Shown here one piece after another: positions 1 to 7,210 of a stretch of DNA of 13,368 nt. The first letter of the stretch is position 1. Each line of letters opens with the position of its first letter. The translations under genes were made by a program, and so were the position numbers. The stretch spans positions 1-13,368 of the forward strand of contig JBBQNQ010000078.1 of the NCBI GenBank assembly GCA_038330095.1, given 5' to 3'. The stretch is from JBBPZA01 sp038330095 (GTDB taxonomy: Bacteria > Actinomycetota > Thermoleophilia > Solirubrobacterales > Solirubrobacteraceae). The notes under the pieces are model-generated. The model worked only from the letters and a program-made list of their open reading frames with translations. It was not told the origin of the DNA and searched no databases.

Positions 1-342
1 CGCTGCGTCTCGCCCTCCGGGCTCACCTCCACGGCGACACCAGCCGGGCCACTACGGCAAAATCAACCAACACGACAACCGACGCGAGGTGGAGCCACTT
101 CAAGCATCCACGGCGGAGCCACTGCAAGCGTCCACGCCGACATGCTCCTCGTCCTTACCCCGCTGTGCCGCGCGACCTGGCGCTCGAGCGCAAGCGCGCT
201 GGTCGCGGTCGCGGGCGACGGGGGCGCGTCGCTCGCCGCGTACCGCCGAGCGCGGATGCTTCGTCCCAGGGCCGTGGTCTTCCTCAGGCAGCGGGAGAGG
301 CTCGGGGCGCAGCCCGCACCGGCGCCCTCGCGGCGACGACGG
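1..342. other. Non-coding or decayed region at the window edge
   Basis: No protein I recognise is encoded here on either strand. The open frames that cross it are arginine-, alanine- and proline-rich, have no recognisable motifs and run into the antisense of the sugar transferase gene that ends at 343. The left part (about 1-140) is less GC-rich than the rest and carries a 24-bp tandem repeat (91-138). The right part (150-342) is very GC-rich and has a 12-bp palindrome at 180-191 (GCGCTCGAGCGC). That palindrome has no T-rich tail, so I do not call it a terminator for the minus-strand gene that stops at 343. The region may be the scar of a mobile element. Confidence 0.5.
91..138. repeat. Two tandem 24-bp repeats, possible insertion-sequence end
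   Basis: Copy 1 is 91-114 and copy 2 is 115-138. Both begin GGAGCCACT and differ at 3 of 24 positions (T/G at repeat position 10, A/G at 16, G/C at 23). Multiple short repeats near each end are typical of IS21-family elements, and the GGAGCCACTTCAAG core resembles termini I associate with that family in actinobacteria. No transposase is visible inside the window, so the mobile-element reading is only a suggestion. The repeat itself is certain. Confidence 0.6.
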
Positions 343-1899
343 TCAGAGTCCGCGCCGACCCGCGACGACGAGCCCTGTGCGGAGCAAGATCTTCAGGTCC
401 CCCCATAGCGACCAGTTCGCGCCGTACAGGTAGTCGATCTTGACCATCTCGTGCATCGGGATACGGCCTGACCCCAGGATCTGCCACTGGCCCGTCATCC
501 CGGGCGGCACCAGCAGGCGTCGCCGGTTCAGTCCGCCGATCATCGCGTCCTCCTCGGGCACGAGCGGCCGAGGTCCGACGAGGCTCATTTCCCCTCTGAG
601 GACGTTCAGTAGCTGCGGCAGCTCGTCGAGCGACGTGCGCCGGAGGAGGCGGCCGACCGGAGTGATCCTGGGGTCGTCAGCGATCTTGAACAGGCCTTGG
701 CACTCGTTGCGGCTTCGCAGCGCTGCCTTCATCGCCTCCGCTCCGTCGACCATCGTCCGGAACTTGAGCATGGAGAATTCCCGGTCGTCCTGACCAATCC
801 GGCGCTGGCGGAAGAACACGGGTCCCGGCGAGGTCAGCTTGACGGCCAGCGCCGCGACCACCAAGCAGGGAGCGGCGACCACCAGCAGCGCTGCCGCGAC
901 GCTCAGGTCGAACGCTTGCTTGAGCAGCGCGGACGACCTCGAGAGCCCAAAAGGACGGATGCCCAAGAGGGTCAAGCCCTCGACGTCGTCGAACGCGACC
1001 GAGGACCCCACCACTTCGAACAGGCGCGGGACGATGCTCACCTTGACGCCCAGTGCCTTGGCCGTCCGGATCAGGTCGAGGAGCTCATCTGACTCCTGCT
1101 CGCTCGGCGCGATTATGACGCGGTCGATCGAGTGCTCCTTCACGACGTCAGGAAGCTCCGGCGCCGCCCCGAACTGGCGCACCGCGAGAAGGCTCCCGAC
1201 CGAGGCCGTGTCCGTCTCGTCGGGCTCCTCGTTCGCCGAGAGGGCCATCCGGCCGCAGATCTCGACCTGGACCATCGTGGTGCTTGCAGCCTTCGCGGCG
1301 AGGCGCACCGCGACCGCGGTGCTGCCGATCACCAGACAGCGCTCGGGCTGCGCGATGGCGCTGGCCAACCGGCGCATAGTCGCCCGAAGGAGCACGAGCA
1401 GGGCGAACAGCAACACCCACAGCGTCGCGACCTCCGGGCGATCAAGCGGACCGACGACGAAGAGCCGGGCACCCAGCCAGAACAGCAGCGCAAGAACGGT
1501 GGCGACCTGAAAGAGCTTTGGCGCCTCGTCGAGCGTCGACTTGTGCAACAGGTGATTGTCGCGGTCGTAGAGGCCGACGATCTTCACGATGACCATCAGC
1601 AGCGGGACGATTCCGATAGCCAGCAGTCGGAGCTGGTCGCCGCCGACGAGGACGACCGCGACTACGAGGCTGATGAGCGCGGAGAGCACGTCACCGGAGG
1701 CGATCAACCTCCGGTAAAGGGCGTCGCGCTTGAGGACGACCCGTCGCGGCTCACCTTCGGCGAGGACCTCTGCGGAACCAGAGCGGTGCCACCAGAGCTG
1801 CCGGAGGGCGAGCAGCCGCACCGACGAACGGTGCCGCGCCCCCGGCGGGTCCCCCCTCTTCCCGGGGCCGCGCGATCCCACGCCGCTGTGCATGCTCAA
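343..1899 (-). CDS. Polyprenyl-phosphate sugar-1-phosphate transferase (exopolysaccharide initiating enzyme)
   Basis: This 518-residue membrane protein should move a sugar-1-phosphate from a nucleotide sugar to undecaprenyl phosphate, the first step of a lipid-linked surface polysaccharide. The N-terminal half has several hydrophobic segments (about residues 65-180), then a soluble nucleotide-fold-like region (about 185-310), the arrangement of WbaP/CpsE-type proteins. The C-terminal bacterial sugar-transferase domain starts near residue 320 with a hydrophobic helix, followed by KFRTM, GRLLRRTSLDELPQL, RGEMSLVGPRP and PGMTGQWQ. The Asp-Glu catalytic pair is D425-E426 in SLDELPQ. The length fits the long two-domain class. 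The first codon is TTG (1897-1899), about 7 bases after a weak AGGG. An ATG two codons later (1891-1893) is an equal alternative. The gene is transcribed away from the epimerase operon. The sugar it transfers cannot be read from the sequence. Confidence 0.93.
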   Translation of the reverse strand: MSMHSGVGSRGPGKRGDPPGARHRSSVRLLALRQLWWHRSGSAEVLAEGEPRRVVLKRDALYRRLIASGDVLSALISLVVAVVLVGGDQLRLLAIGIVPLLMVIVKIVGLYDRDNHLLHKSTLDEAPKLFQVATVLALLFWLGARLFVVGPLDRPEVATLWVLLFALLVLLRATMRRLASAIAQPERCLVIGSTAVAVRLAAKAASTTMVQVEICGRMALSANEEPDETDTASVGSLLAVRQFGAAPELPDVVKEHSIDRVIIAPSEQESDELLDLIRTAKALGVKVSIVPRLFEVVGSSVAFDDVEGLTLLGIRPFGLSRSSALLKQAFDLSVAAALLVVAAPCLVVAALAVKLTSPGPVFFRQRRIGQDDREFSMLKFRTMVDGAEAMKAALRSRNECQGLFKIADDPRITPVGRLLRRTSLDELPQLLNVLRGEMSLVGPRPLVPEEDAMIGGLNRRRLLVPPGMTGQWQILGSGRIPMHEMVKIDYLYGANWSLWGDLKILLRTGLVVAGRRGL

Positions 1900-2250
1900 G
1901 TATCGGCCCTAGCCGCGATCCGCTGTAGATCTTCTTCGCTCGACGCTAACCAGGTCGCCACTGTGGATGGGGCCCCGGAACCAGGCAGCACCTGTGTCGT
2001 CGATGGAGCGAGAAGCCGCTCCGGATCCCCCCGAGGAAACGCCATAGGTAAACATACCCGTTAATCCGACGTCCGGTGAAGAATGCCGGCCTACCCGCTC
2101 AGCAGCTGCGGTCGGTCAGGGATCGCTCATCTCCAAGACGAACACCGGCACACCGCATTGGTGCGCAGCGCGTGAGCCGGTCGCGTCCGGAGTCTTCGTC
2201 GGCGGGACGCCCTGCCCGCTAGCCTGCGCCCCCATGCGGACGGAGGCTCG
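1900..2250. promoter_or_regulatory. Divergent intergenic spacer between sugar transferase and epimerase operon
   Basis: This 351-bp spacer separates two genes transcribed away from each other, so it should hold both promoters. I see no open frame with a plausible protein. The most AT-rich patch is around 2045-2065 and includes a small dyad, GGTA-AACA-TACC (2047-2058), which could be part of an operator or of the minus-strand promoter. I find no good TTGACA-like -35 box for either direction. On the plus side a -10-like TAGCCT lies at 2220-2225. The spacer assignment is firm, but the individual elements are weak. Confidence 0.5.
2220..2225 (+). promoter_or_regulatory. Possible -10 element (TAGCCT) of the epimerase-gmd operon
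   Basis: TAGCCT matches the TANNNT pattern of high-GC actinobacterial -10 boxes. Transcription would start near 2232, which falls almost on the ATG at 2234. No clear -35 is seen. The same hexamer recurs at 3241-3246, just before the gmd start. Confidence 0.3.
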
Positions 2251-2254
2251 ATGA
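2234..2254 (+). other. Possible six-codon leader peptide (MRTEAR) overlapping the epimerase start
   Basis: An ATG at 2234 opens a frame of six codons ending in TGA at 2252-2254. The TGA overlaps the epimerase ATG at 2251 in the form ATGA, which is a common translational-coupling junction. The ATG sits about 8 bases after the TAGCCT -10 candidate, where a leaderless transcript would begin. The GGAGG at 2242-2246, which would serve as the epimerase ribosome site, lies within this mini-frame. A frame this short can arise by chance. Confidence 0.25.
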
Positions 2255-3234
2255 ACCGCGTCCTCGTTACGGGCGGCGCAGGCACGATCGGGTCGGCCGT
2301 CGTACGCCGGCTGCTGGGTGACCCCGGCTTCGAGGTCCGCGTCTCCGATCAGCGCGAGCCGCCCCAGTGGATGCGCGAAGGGTGCGAGATCCACACCGGC
2401 GACCTGCGGGACATCGGCGAGGCGCGGGAGGCCTCGGCGGGATGCAGCCATGTCATCCACCTCGCGGCCATCGTGGGCGGGATCGCGAACTTCCACCGGC
2501 TCCCCCACACCCTCACGGAGGTCAACAACGGGCTCTACAACTCCGTGGTCCGCGCGGCCCTGGACCGCGACGTCCAGCGCTTCGTGTACGTGTCGAGCTC
2601 GATGGTCTTCGAGCGAGCCATGCAGTTCCCCACGCCCGAGGAGCACCTGCTCGAGTGCCCGATGCCCCGCTCGGCCTACGGCTTCTCCAAGCTGACCGGC
2701 GAGGTCTACTGCCGCGCGGCGGCGCAGGAGCACGGCCTGCGCTACACGATCTGCCGGCCCTTCAACGCCTACGGTCCGGGCGAGCTGCCCGATCCCGAGC
2801 CCGGCATCGCCCATGCAGTGCCCGACCTCATCGCCAAGGCGCTCGCTGGCCAACGGCCGCTGCAGATCTTCGGGTCGGGCGAGCAGACCAGGACGCTCAC
2901 CCACGTCGACGACATCGCCGACGGAATCGTTACCGCGATGAGCTCGCCGGCTGGAGAGGGAGAGGACTTCAACATCTCCGCCTCCCAAGAGCTCACGGTG
3001 GCCGACATCGCCCGCATCGTCTGGGAGGCCTGCGGTCGCCCCGTCGAGGAGCTCCAGTTCGACCATGTCGCGAGCTTCGAGGTCGACGTCGAGCGGCGCT
3101 GGCCCTCGGTTGACAAGGCACGCCGGCTACTCGGCTGGGAGGCACAGGTCGAGCTGCGCGACGGCATCGCGCGGACGGTCGAGTGGCTGCGCGAGCAGGC
3201 GCCCTCGCCGGTCACCGCGCAGCCGGCCGGATAA
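2251..3234 (+). CDS. NAD(P)-dependent nucleotide-sugar epimerase/dehydratase (extended SDR)
   Basis: The 327-residue protein is an extended short-chain dehydrogenase/reductase of the nucleotide-sugar type. The Rossmann cofactor motif is G8-G-A-G11-T-I-G14. The catalytic region shows S115-S-S117 and Y143-GFS-K147, followed by the CRPFNAYGPGE substrate-binding segment and, near the C-terminus, the usual LGW segment (ARRLLGWEAQVEL). The segment GGIANFHRLPHT recalls GDP-mannose 3,5-epimerase and GDP-fucose synthase relatives. Together with the adjacent gmd gene this suggests it acts on a GDP-hexose, for example by epimerising or reducing GDP-4-keto-6-deoxymannose. The exact reaction is not decided by the sequence. 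GGAGG at 2242-2246 supports the ATG at 2251, although the 4-base spacing is short. The stop is 22 bases before gmd, so the two are probably co-transcribed. Confidence 0.9.
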   Translation: MNRVLVTGGAGTIGSAVVRRLLGDPGFEVRVSDQREPPQWMREGCEIHTGDLRDIGEAREASAGCSHVIHLAAIVGGIANFHRLPHTLTEVNNGLYNSVVRAALDRDVQRFVYVSSSMVFERAMQFPTPEEHLLECPMPRSAYGFSKLTGEVYCRAAAQEHGLRYTICRPFNAYGPGELPDPEPGIAHAVPDLIAKALAGQRPLQIFGSGEQTRTLTHVDDIADGIVTAMSSPAGEGEDFNISASQELTVADIARIVWEACGRPVEELQFDHVASFEVDVERRWPSVDKARRLLGWEAQVELRDGIARTVEWLREQAPSPVTAQPAG

Positions 3235-3256
3235 GCCGGATAGCCTGCCGCGACGA

Positions 3257-5281
3257 ATGGCGGGCAAGCGTGCGCTGATCACCGGGATCACCGGCCAGGA
3301 CGGCTCCTACCTGGCGGACCTGCTGCTCGACACGGGCTATGAGGTCCACGGCATGGTGCGCCGATCGTCGACCGAGAGGTTCGAGCGCATCGAGCACCTC
3401 CGCGACCGCGTGACCCTCCACCAGGGCGACCTGCTCGACCAGCGCTCACTGGTCGACACGCTGCGTGCCGCCCGGCCTGAGGAGGTCTACAACCTCGCCG
3501 CGATGTCCTTCGTGGCGGTGTCGTGGATCCAGCCGACGCTGACCGCCGAGTTCACCGGCGTGGGAGTGACCCGGCTGCTCGAGGCCGTCCGCGAGGTGTG
3601 TCCCGGCGCGCGCTTTTACCAGGCCTCCTCCAGCGAGATGTTCGGGAAGGTCCGTGAGGTGCCGCAGACTGAAACGACGCCCTTCTATCCCCGCTCGCCC
3701 TATGGCGTGGCCAAGGTCTACGCACACCACATCACGGTCAACTACCGCGAGTCCTACGACCTGCACGCGACCTCGGGGATCTTGTTCAACCACGAATGCG
3801 TAAATTGGACTACACCGCTGATGGTGCGCGAGAACGGCGTGGTGGCGGTCAAGACCCCGCCGGACCTGGTGGCGTTGACTCGGAAGGGGCCGAGTGTCCA
3901 GAGCTTCGCGCCGAGGGGCCTACTTGAAGTTTGGGACGGGGAGGACTGGACCGCGGTCAAGGCGGTTACCGCCACACGACGCAGGCGGGTCGATGAGCAT
4001 CGCCTGCTCTCTATCGAGGCGCGAGGGGGCGTCGCGGAGGTGACCGCACACCACCGGATGCTCGACGAGGACCGCAATGTCGTCGCAGCCGGCCGGGTGA
4101 CTGCGGGTGATGCCTTGGCGCTGGCTGACGAGATGCCCCCTGAACCTCATTGGACGGTACTGACGGAGGACATGGCTGAGCTGCTCGGCCTACTCGCCGC
4201 CGACGGCTTCGTCGGCCGGCCAGGTGTGACCCAGATCGACTTCGCCAACAACGACGATGGGTTGCGGATGCGGGTCGCGAATCTCTGGTCGCGCTGCTTC
4301 CTTGGGACCACCTCCGACTGGACGGCCAGGTCTGGGTGGAACCCCTCCCGGGCCGTCGAGCACCTACGGCTGCTCGGCGCCCCAGGCGCCCGGGAATTGC
4401 TCCGCTCCCAGCTCTATACGAGCACGGGGCTGAAGCAGGTGCCGCCCATCGTCCTGAACTCGGAGACGGAGGTCCAGCAGGCCTTCCTGCGCGGCTACTA
4501 CCTCGGAGATGGACTCAAGCGCGGCAACGGGATGACCGTGAAGACCAACAGCCCTGTGCTGGCGCAGGGACTTTGCTGGCTATATGCGCTGGACGATCAA
4601 TCAGCCTCGGTCTACGTCGAGCACCGTGACGGCAAGGCGTACTACCAGCTCAACCTTCCCTCGGCCGTTCGGGTCGGCGCCAAAGGTCAGCACCTGCGCA
4701 AGAACCCCGCGGAGGTTCGCCGCGTCGTCGAGCTCGAGCGGCCGGAGGACGAGTGGGTGTTCGACCTCGAAACGGAGAGCGGCGTGTTCTGCGCGGGTGT
4801 CGGGAGGCTCGTGGTCCACAATTCTCCCCGTCGCGGCCTGGAGTTCGTCACACGAAAGATCACGTGGCACGCGGCCGCCATGCGACTCGGGTTGGTGAGC
4901 GAGCTGCGGCTCGGCAACCTGCAGGCCGAACGCGACTGGGGCTACGCGAAGGACTACGTGCAGGCGATGTGGCTGATGCTCCAGCGCGACGAGCCGGGCG
5001 ACTTCGTGATCGCGACGGGCGAGTCGCACTCGGTCCAGGACTGCGTCGACATCGCGTTCGATCAGGCCGGTGTGGAGCAGGAGGGCCGGATCGTGCTGGA
5101 CCCGACCTTCCTGCGGCCCGCCGAGGTGGATCACCTGATCGGCGACCGAACCAAGGCCAAGCGCGAGCTCGGCTGGGAGCCCGCCACGAGCTTCGAGCAG
5201 CTGATCCGGCTGATGGTCGACGCCGACCACCAGCTGCTGCGTGGGGCGTCACGGGCTGAGGCGTCGCGGGCGTTGCCCTAG
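3257..5281 (+). CDS. gmd: GDP-mannose 4,6-dehydratase interrupted in frame by an intein
   Basis: The precursor has 674 residues. After splicing, 180 N-terminal and 152 C-terminal residues would join into a 332-residue enzyme, a normal size for bacterial GDP-mannose 4,6-dehydratase, which converts GDP-mannose to GDP-4-keto-6-deoxymannose for fucose-, rhamnose- or perosamine-type sugars. The N-extein has the NADP motif G10-I-T-G13-Q-D-G16, the catalytic SSSE (S125, E127) and Y149-GVA-K153. The C-extein resumes with SPRRGLEFVTRKIT and carries LGNLQAERDWGYAKDYV, IATGESHSVQDCV and FLRPAEVDHLIGD, all typical of the family. Residues 181-522 are the intein, listed separately. The ATG at 3257 is chosen because family homology begins there. 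The frame stays open 64 codons upstream, but that part overlaps the epimerase gene and has no family signal. No Shine-Dalgarno is evident. A TAGCCT lies 10 bases upstream. Confidence 0.96.
   Translation: MAGKRALITGITGQDGSYLADLLLDTGYEVHGMVRRSSTERFERIEHLRDRVTLHQGDLLDQRSLVDTLRAARPEEVYNLAAMSFVAVSWIQPTLTAEFTGVGVTRLLEAVREVCPGARFYQASSSEMFGKVREVPQTETTPFYPRSPYGVAKVYAHHITVNYRESYDLHATSGILFNHECVNWTTPLMVRENGVVAVKTPPDLVALTRKGPSVQSFAPRGLLEVWDGEDWTAVKAVTATRRRRVDEHRLLSIEARGGVAEVTAHHRMLDEDRNVVAAGRVTAGDALALADEMPPEPHWTVLTEDMAELLGLLAADGFVGRPGVTQIDFANNDDGLRMRVANLWSRCFLGTTSDWTARSGWNPSRAVEHLRLLGAPGARELLRSQLYTSTGLKQVPPIVLNSETEVQQAFLRGYYLGDGLKRGNGMTVKTNSPVLAQGLCWLYALDDQSASVYVEHRDGKAYYQLNLPSAVRVGAKGQHLRKNPAEVRRVVELERPEDEWVFDLETESGVFCAGVGRLVVHNSPRRGLEFVTRKITWHAAAMRLGLVSELRLGNLQAERDWGYAKDYVQAMWLMLQRDEPGDFVIATGESHSVQDCVDIAFDQAGVEQEGRIVLDPTFLRPAEVDHLIGDRTKAKRELGWEPATSFEQLIRLMVDADHQLLRGASRAEASRALP
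3797..4822 (+). mobile_element. Intein with LAGLIDADG homing endonuclease inside Gmd
   Basis: The 342-residue protein insert begins with Cys (TGC 3797-3799, precursor residue 181) and ends VVHN (Asn codon 4820-4822, residue 522), followed by Ser as the first C-extein residue. These are the nucleophile, the penultimate His, the terminal Asn and the +1 nucleophile needed for canonical splicing. Block B is visible as VTAHHRML (T263, H266). Blocks F and G are VFDLETESGVFCAG and GRLVVHN. The middle is a two-motif LAGLIDADG (DOD) endonuclease: LLGLLAADGFV with D316, and FLRGYYLGDG with D418, about 100 residues apart. GLKQVPPIVL precedes the second motif, as in intact family members. Removing the insert restores FNHE-SPRRG, a continuous conserved Gmd motif. 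Codons such as GTA, AAT, CTA, CTT and TAT look more frequent here than in the exteins, consistent with lateral arrival. I judge splicing and endonuclease parts intact by motif, but activity is untested. Confidence 0.95.
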
Positions 5282-5320
5282 CTTCGAGCCCTCCGTAGGA
5301 ACTGGTCTACTGAGCGGCGG

Positions 5321-7210
5321 ATGGACCCCCTGATTGCGGTCTTCGGCTTGGGCGTCGGCCTTCTCGTCGGGCTCACCGGGATGGGCGGCGGCTCGCTCAT
5401 GACGCCGCTGCTCATCCTCGCCTTCGGGGTCAAGCCAGTCACCGCGGTAGGGACCGATCTCGCGTACGGGGCGATCACCAAGACCGTCGGAGGCTGGCGC
5501 CACGTCCGCCTGAGGACCGTCGACTTCGGCATCTCGGCGTGGATGGCCTGCGGCTCCGTGCCCGCGGCGGTGGCCGGCGTGTATGTCCTCGATCTCCTCG
5601 AGCACAGACTGGGAGGAAAGGCGTTCGACGACACGGTGCTCGTCGCGGTGGCCGGCGCACTCGTGGTTACCGGCGTCGCAACGCTTGCGAAGGCGCTCGT
5701 GTTCCCGAGCTCCATCGAACACGAGCGTGACAGTGTTCCGCCGACGCGCTCCAACAAGGTTGGCGCGGCACTCGTCGGCGCCGTGGTCGGCTTCGTGCTC
5801 GGGGTCACCTCCGCCGGCTCGGGCGCGCTCATCGCGGTCGCGCTGATCCTGCTGTTCCGCATGACGCCTCGGCGGGTCGTGGGGACTGACGTATTCCACG
5901 CGGCCATTCTGCTCTGGGCGGCCGCGCTGGCGCATCTCGTCGCCGGCAACATCGACTACGTGCTCGCGGGCAACATCCTCATCGGCTCCGTGCCTGGCGT
6001 CTGGATTGGTAGCCACCTGTCGACTCGTGTGCCCGTCGCCTCGCTACGGCTGACGCTCGGCGTGGTGCTCCTCGGCTCAGGCCTCGGCCTGCTCTCCAAG
6101 GCCGGCGCCAACATCCCCGCCCCGGCTCTCGCCGGCGTTCCCCTGCTCGTGGCAATCCTGCTGCTGCGCGCACACCTCTGGCCGCGGCTGCTCCAGCGCC
6201 GCGAAGCGGTGATGGACACCAGAACCGTGGCCGCCGACGAGGACGCTGGAGGACTGGCGCCCCGCCGACGTGCCGCGAGGCGGCCTACCCTGAAAGCGCC
6301 CGAGGGCTATCCACCGATGACCGAGCCACCCAGCTTCGACCTGCAGGCCCACTCGACCCGCTCGGACGGCACCCTCGAGCCTGCGGACGTCGTGCGGGCG
6401 GCTGCAGCGGCGGGAGTGGCGCTGCTCTCGCTTACCGATCACGACACGGTTGACGGCGTGGCTTCGGCGCTCGCCGAAGGCGATCAGCTAGGCGTGGCCG
6501 TAGTGCCCGGGCTCGAGATCTCGGCGGTCGACGGCTCCCACCAGGACATGCACATCCTGGGCTACCTGGTCGACCACCGCGACGGTGTCCTGCGCGAGCG
6601 TCTCTCGGAGTACCGCGCCGACCGAGACCTCCGCGCCGATCGCATGGTGCGCAGGCTACGGGAGCTGGGCTATGAGCTCGACGATTCGGTCCTCGAGCAA
6701 CGACGGGTGGTCGGGCGGCCGATCGGGCGGCCGCACATCGCCCAGGCGGTGGTCGAGCACCCCGCCAACGCAAAGCGGCTAGCAGGGGAGGGACTGGACG
6801 GAATGACCGACTTCCTTGTCGCCTACCTGATCGAAGGCAAGCCCGCCTTCGTCGGGCGCTCCAAGCCGACCGTCCAGGACGCGATCGAGACGATTCACGC
6901 CGCCGGCGGTCTCGCGGTCTGGGCGCATCCCTTCTGGGACGTGGAGGCCGAGGAGGAGGTGCTCGCATCCATCGAGCGCTATGCGGGCTGGGGGCTCGAC
7001 GGCGTTGAGGCCTTCTATGCGACCCATACCGAGCACCAGACCAAAGTGATCGCACGCCGCAGCGAGCAGCTGGATCTCCTCACGACGGGCTCGGCCGACT
7101 TCCACGGGCCCGAGCACCGCATGTTCAATGCGTTTCGCGCGTTCGACACGTACGGCTGCGAACCGCGGCTCGGGCGCATCGGACACTCGTTGACCCGAGC
7201 GTCTACCTAA
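5321..7210 (+). CDS. TSUP (TauE/SafE) membrane transporter fused in frame to a PHP-domain phosphoesterase
   Basis: This single open frame of 629 codons holds two families. Residues 1 to about 300 are a polytopic TauE/SafE protein: the first repeat opens GLLVGLTGMGGGSLMTPLL and the second has GVTSAGSGALIAVALILLF, with many hydrophobic segments throughout. Such proteins move sulfite, sulfate or organosulfur anions. CysZ of Corynebacterium is a sulfate-uptake relative beside cysDN, which fits this position. Residues 333-629 are a PHP metal phosphoesterase of the TrpH/YciV type: DLQAHSTRSDG, LLSLTDHDTVDG, VVPGLEIS, GRPHIAQAVV, AVWAHPF and TTGSADFHGP. Some members of that group hydrolyse 3',5'-bisphosphate nucleotides. 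About 30 polar residues (roughly 300-332) link the parts. Either this is a true fusion or the PHP protein starts separately at ATG 6317. The gene starts 39 bases after gmd and stops 15 bases before cysD. GCGGCGG before the ATG is at best a poor ribosome site. Confidence 0.8.
   Translation: MDPLIAVFGLGVGLLVGLTGMGGGSLMTPLLILAFGVKPVTAVGTDLAYGAITKTVGGWRHVRLRTVDFGISAWMACGSVPAAVAGVYVLDLLEHRLGGKAFDDTVLVAVAGALVVTGVATLAKALVFPSSIEHERDSVPPTRSNKVGAALVGAVVGFVLGVTSAGSGALIAVALILLFRMTPRRVVGTDVFHAAILLWAAALAHLVAGNIDYVLAGNILIGSVPGVWIGSHLSTRVPVASLRLTLGVVLLGSGLGLLSKAGANIPAPALAGVPLLVAILLLRAHLWPRLLQRREAVMDTRTVAADEDAGGLAPRRRAARRPTLKAPEGYPPMTEPPSFDLQAHSTRSDGTLEPADVVRAAAAAGVALLSLTDHDTVDGVASALAEGDQLGVAVVPGLEISAVDGSHQDMHILGYLVDHRDGVLRERLSEYRADRDLRADRMVRRLRELGYELDDSVLEQRRVVGRPIGRPHIAQAVVEHPANAKRLAGEGLDGMTDFLVAYLIEGKPAFVGRSKPTVQDAIETIHAAGGLAVWAHPFWDVEAEEEVLASIERYAGWGLDGVEAFYATHTEHQTKVIARRSEQLDLLTTGSADFHGPEHRMFNAFRAFDTYGCEPRLGRIGHSLTRAST
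6317..7210 (+). other. Alternative independent start for the PHP phosphoesterase
   Basis: An in-frame ATG at 6317 gives a 297-residue protein beginning MTEPPSFDLQAHSTRSDG, the expected N-terminus of a stand-alone PHP protein, where the metal motif lies within the first 20 residues. A TACCCT (6286-6291) upstream resembles the TANCCT motifs before other starts here. The sequence between the membrane domain and this ATG is a polar, arginine-rich stretch that looks like untranslated spacer that happens to lack a stop. If this start is used, the transporter gene either has no stop of its own or is always made as the fusion. I cannot decide between the two readings. Confidence 0.45.
6711..6734 (+). 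repeat. 12-bp tandem duplication inside the PHP domain
   Basis: TCGGGCGGCCGA (6711-6722) is followed directly by TCGGGCGGCCGC (6723-6734), 11 of 12 identical and in frame. It encodes GRPIGRP before HIAQAVV, so the GRP of the conserved GRPHIA motif appears twice. It may be a simple slippage duplication, or normal variation in this family. Confidence 0.5.

Noticed and set aside
180..191. GCGCTCGAGCGC palindrome as a terminator for the sugar transferase gene
   Set aside because: It is short, has no loop or T-run, and such palindromes are common in DNA this GC-rich.
1132..2064. A 310-codon plus-strand frame opposite the sugar transferase
   Set aside because: It is the antisense of a gene with clear motifs, is rich in Arg, Glu and Asp, and has no recognisable domain. 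Long antisense frames are expected at this GC content.
2116..3066. A 316-codon minus-strand frame opposite the epimerase
   Set aside because: It mirrors the epimerase codon pattern, has no family motif, and the plus-strand gene is certain from its GGAGTIG and YGFSK motifs.
3065..3256. An N-terminal extension of gmd by 64 codons
   Set aside because: It overlaps the last part of the epimerase gene in another frame, is Arg/Ser-rich, and Gmd homology begins only at the ATG at 3257.
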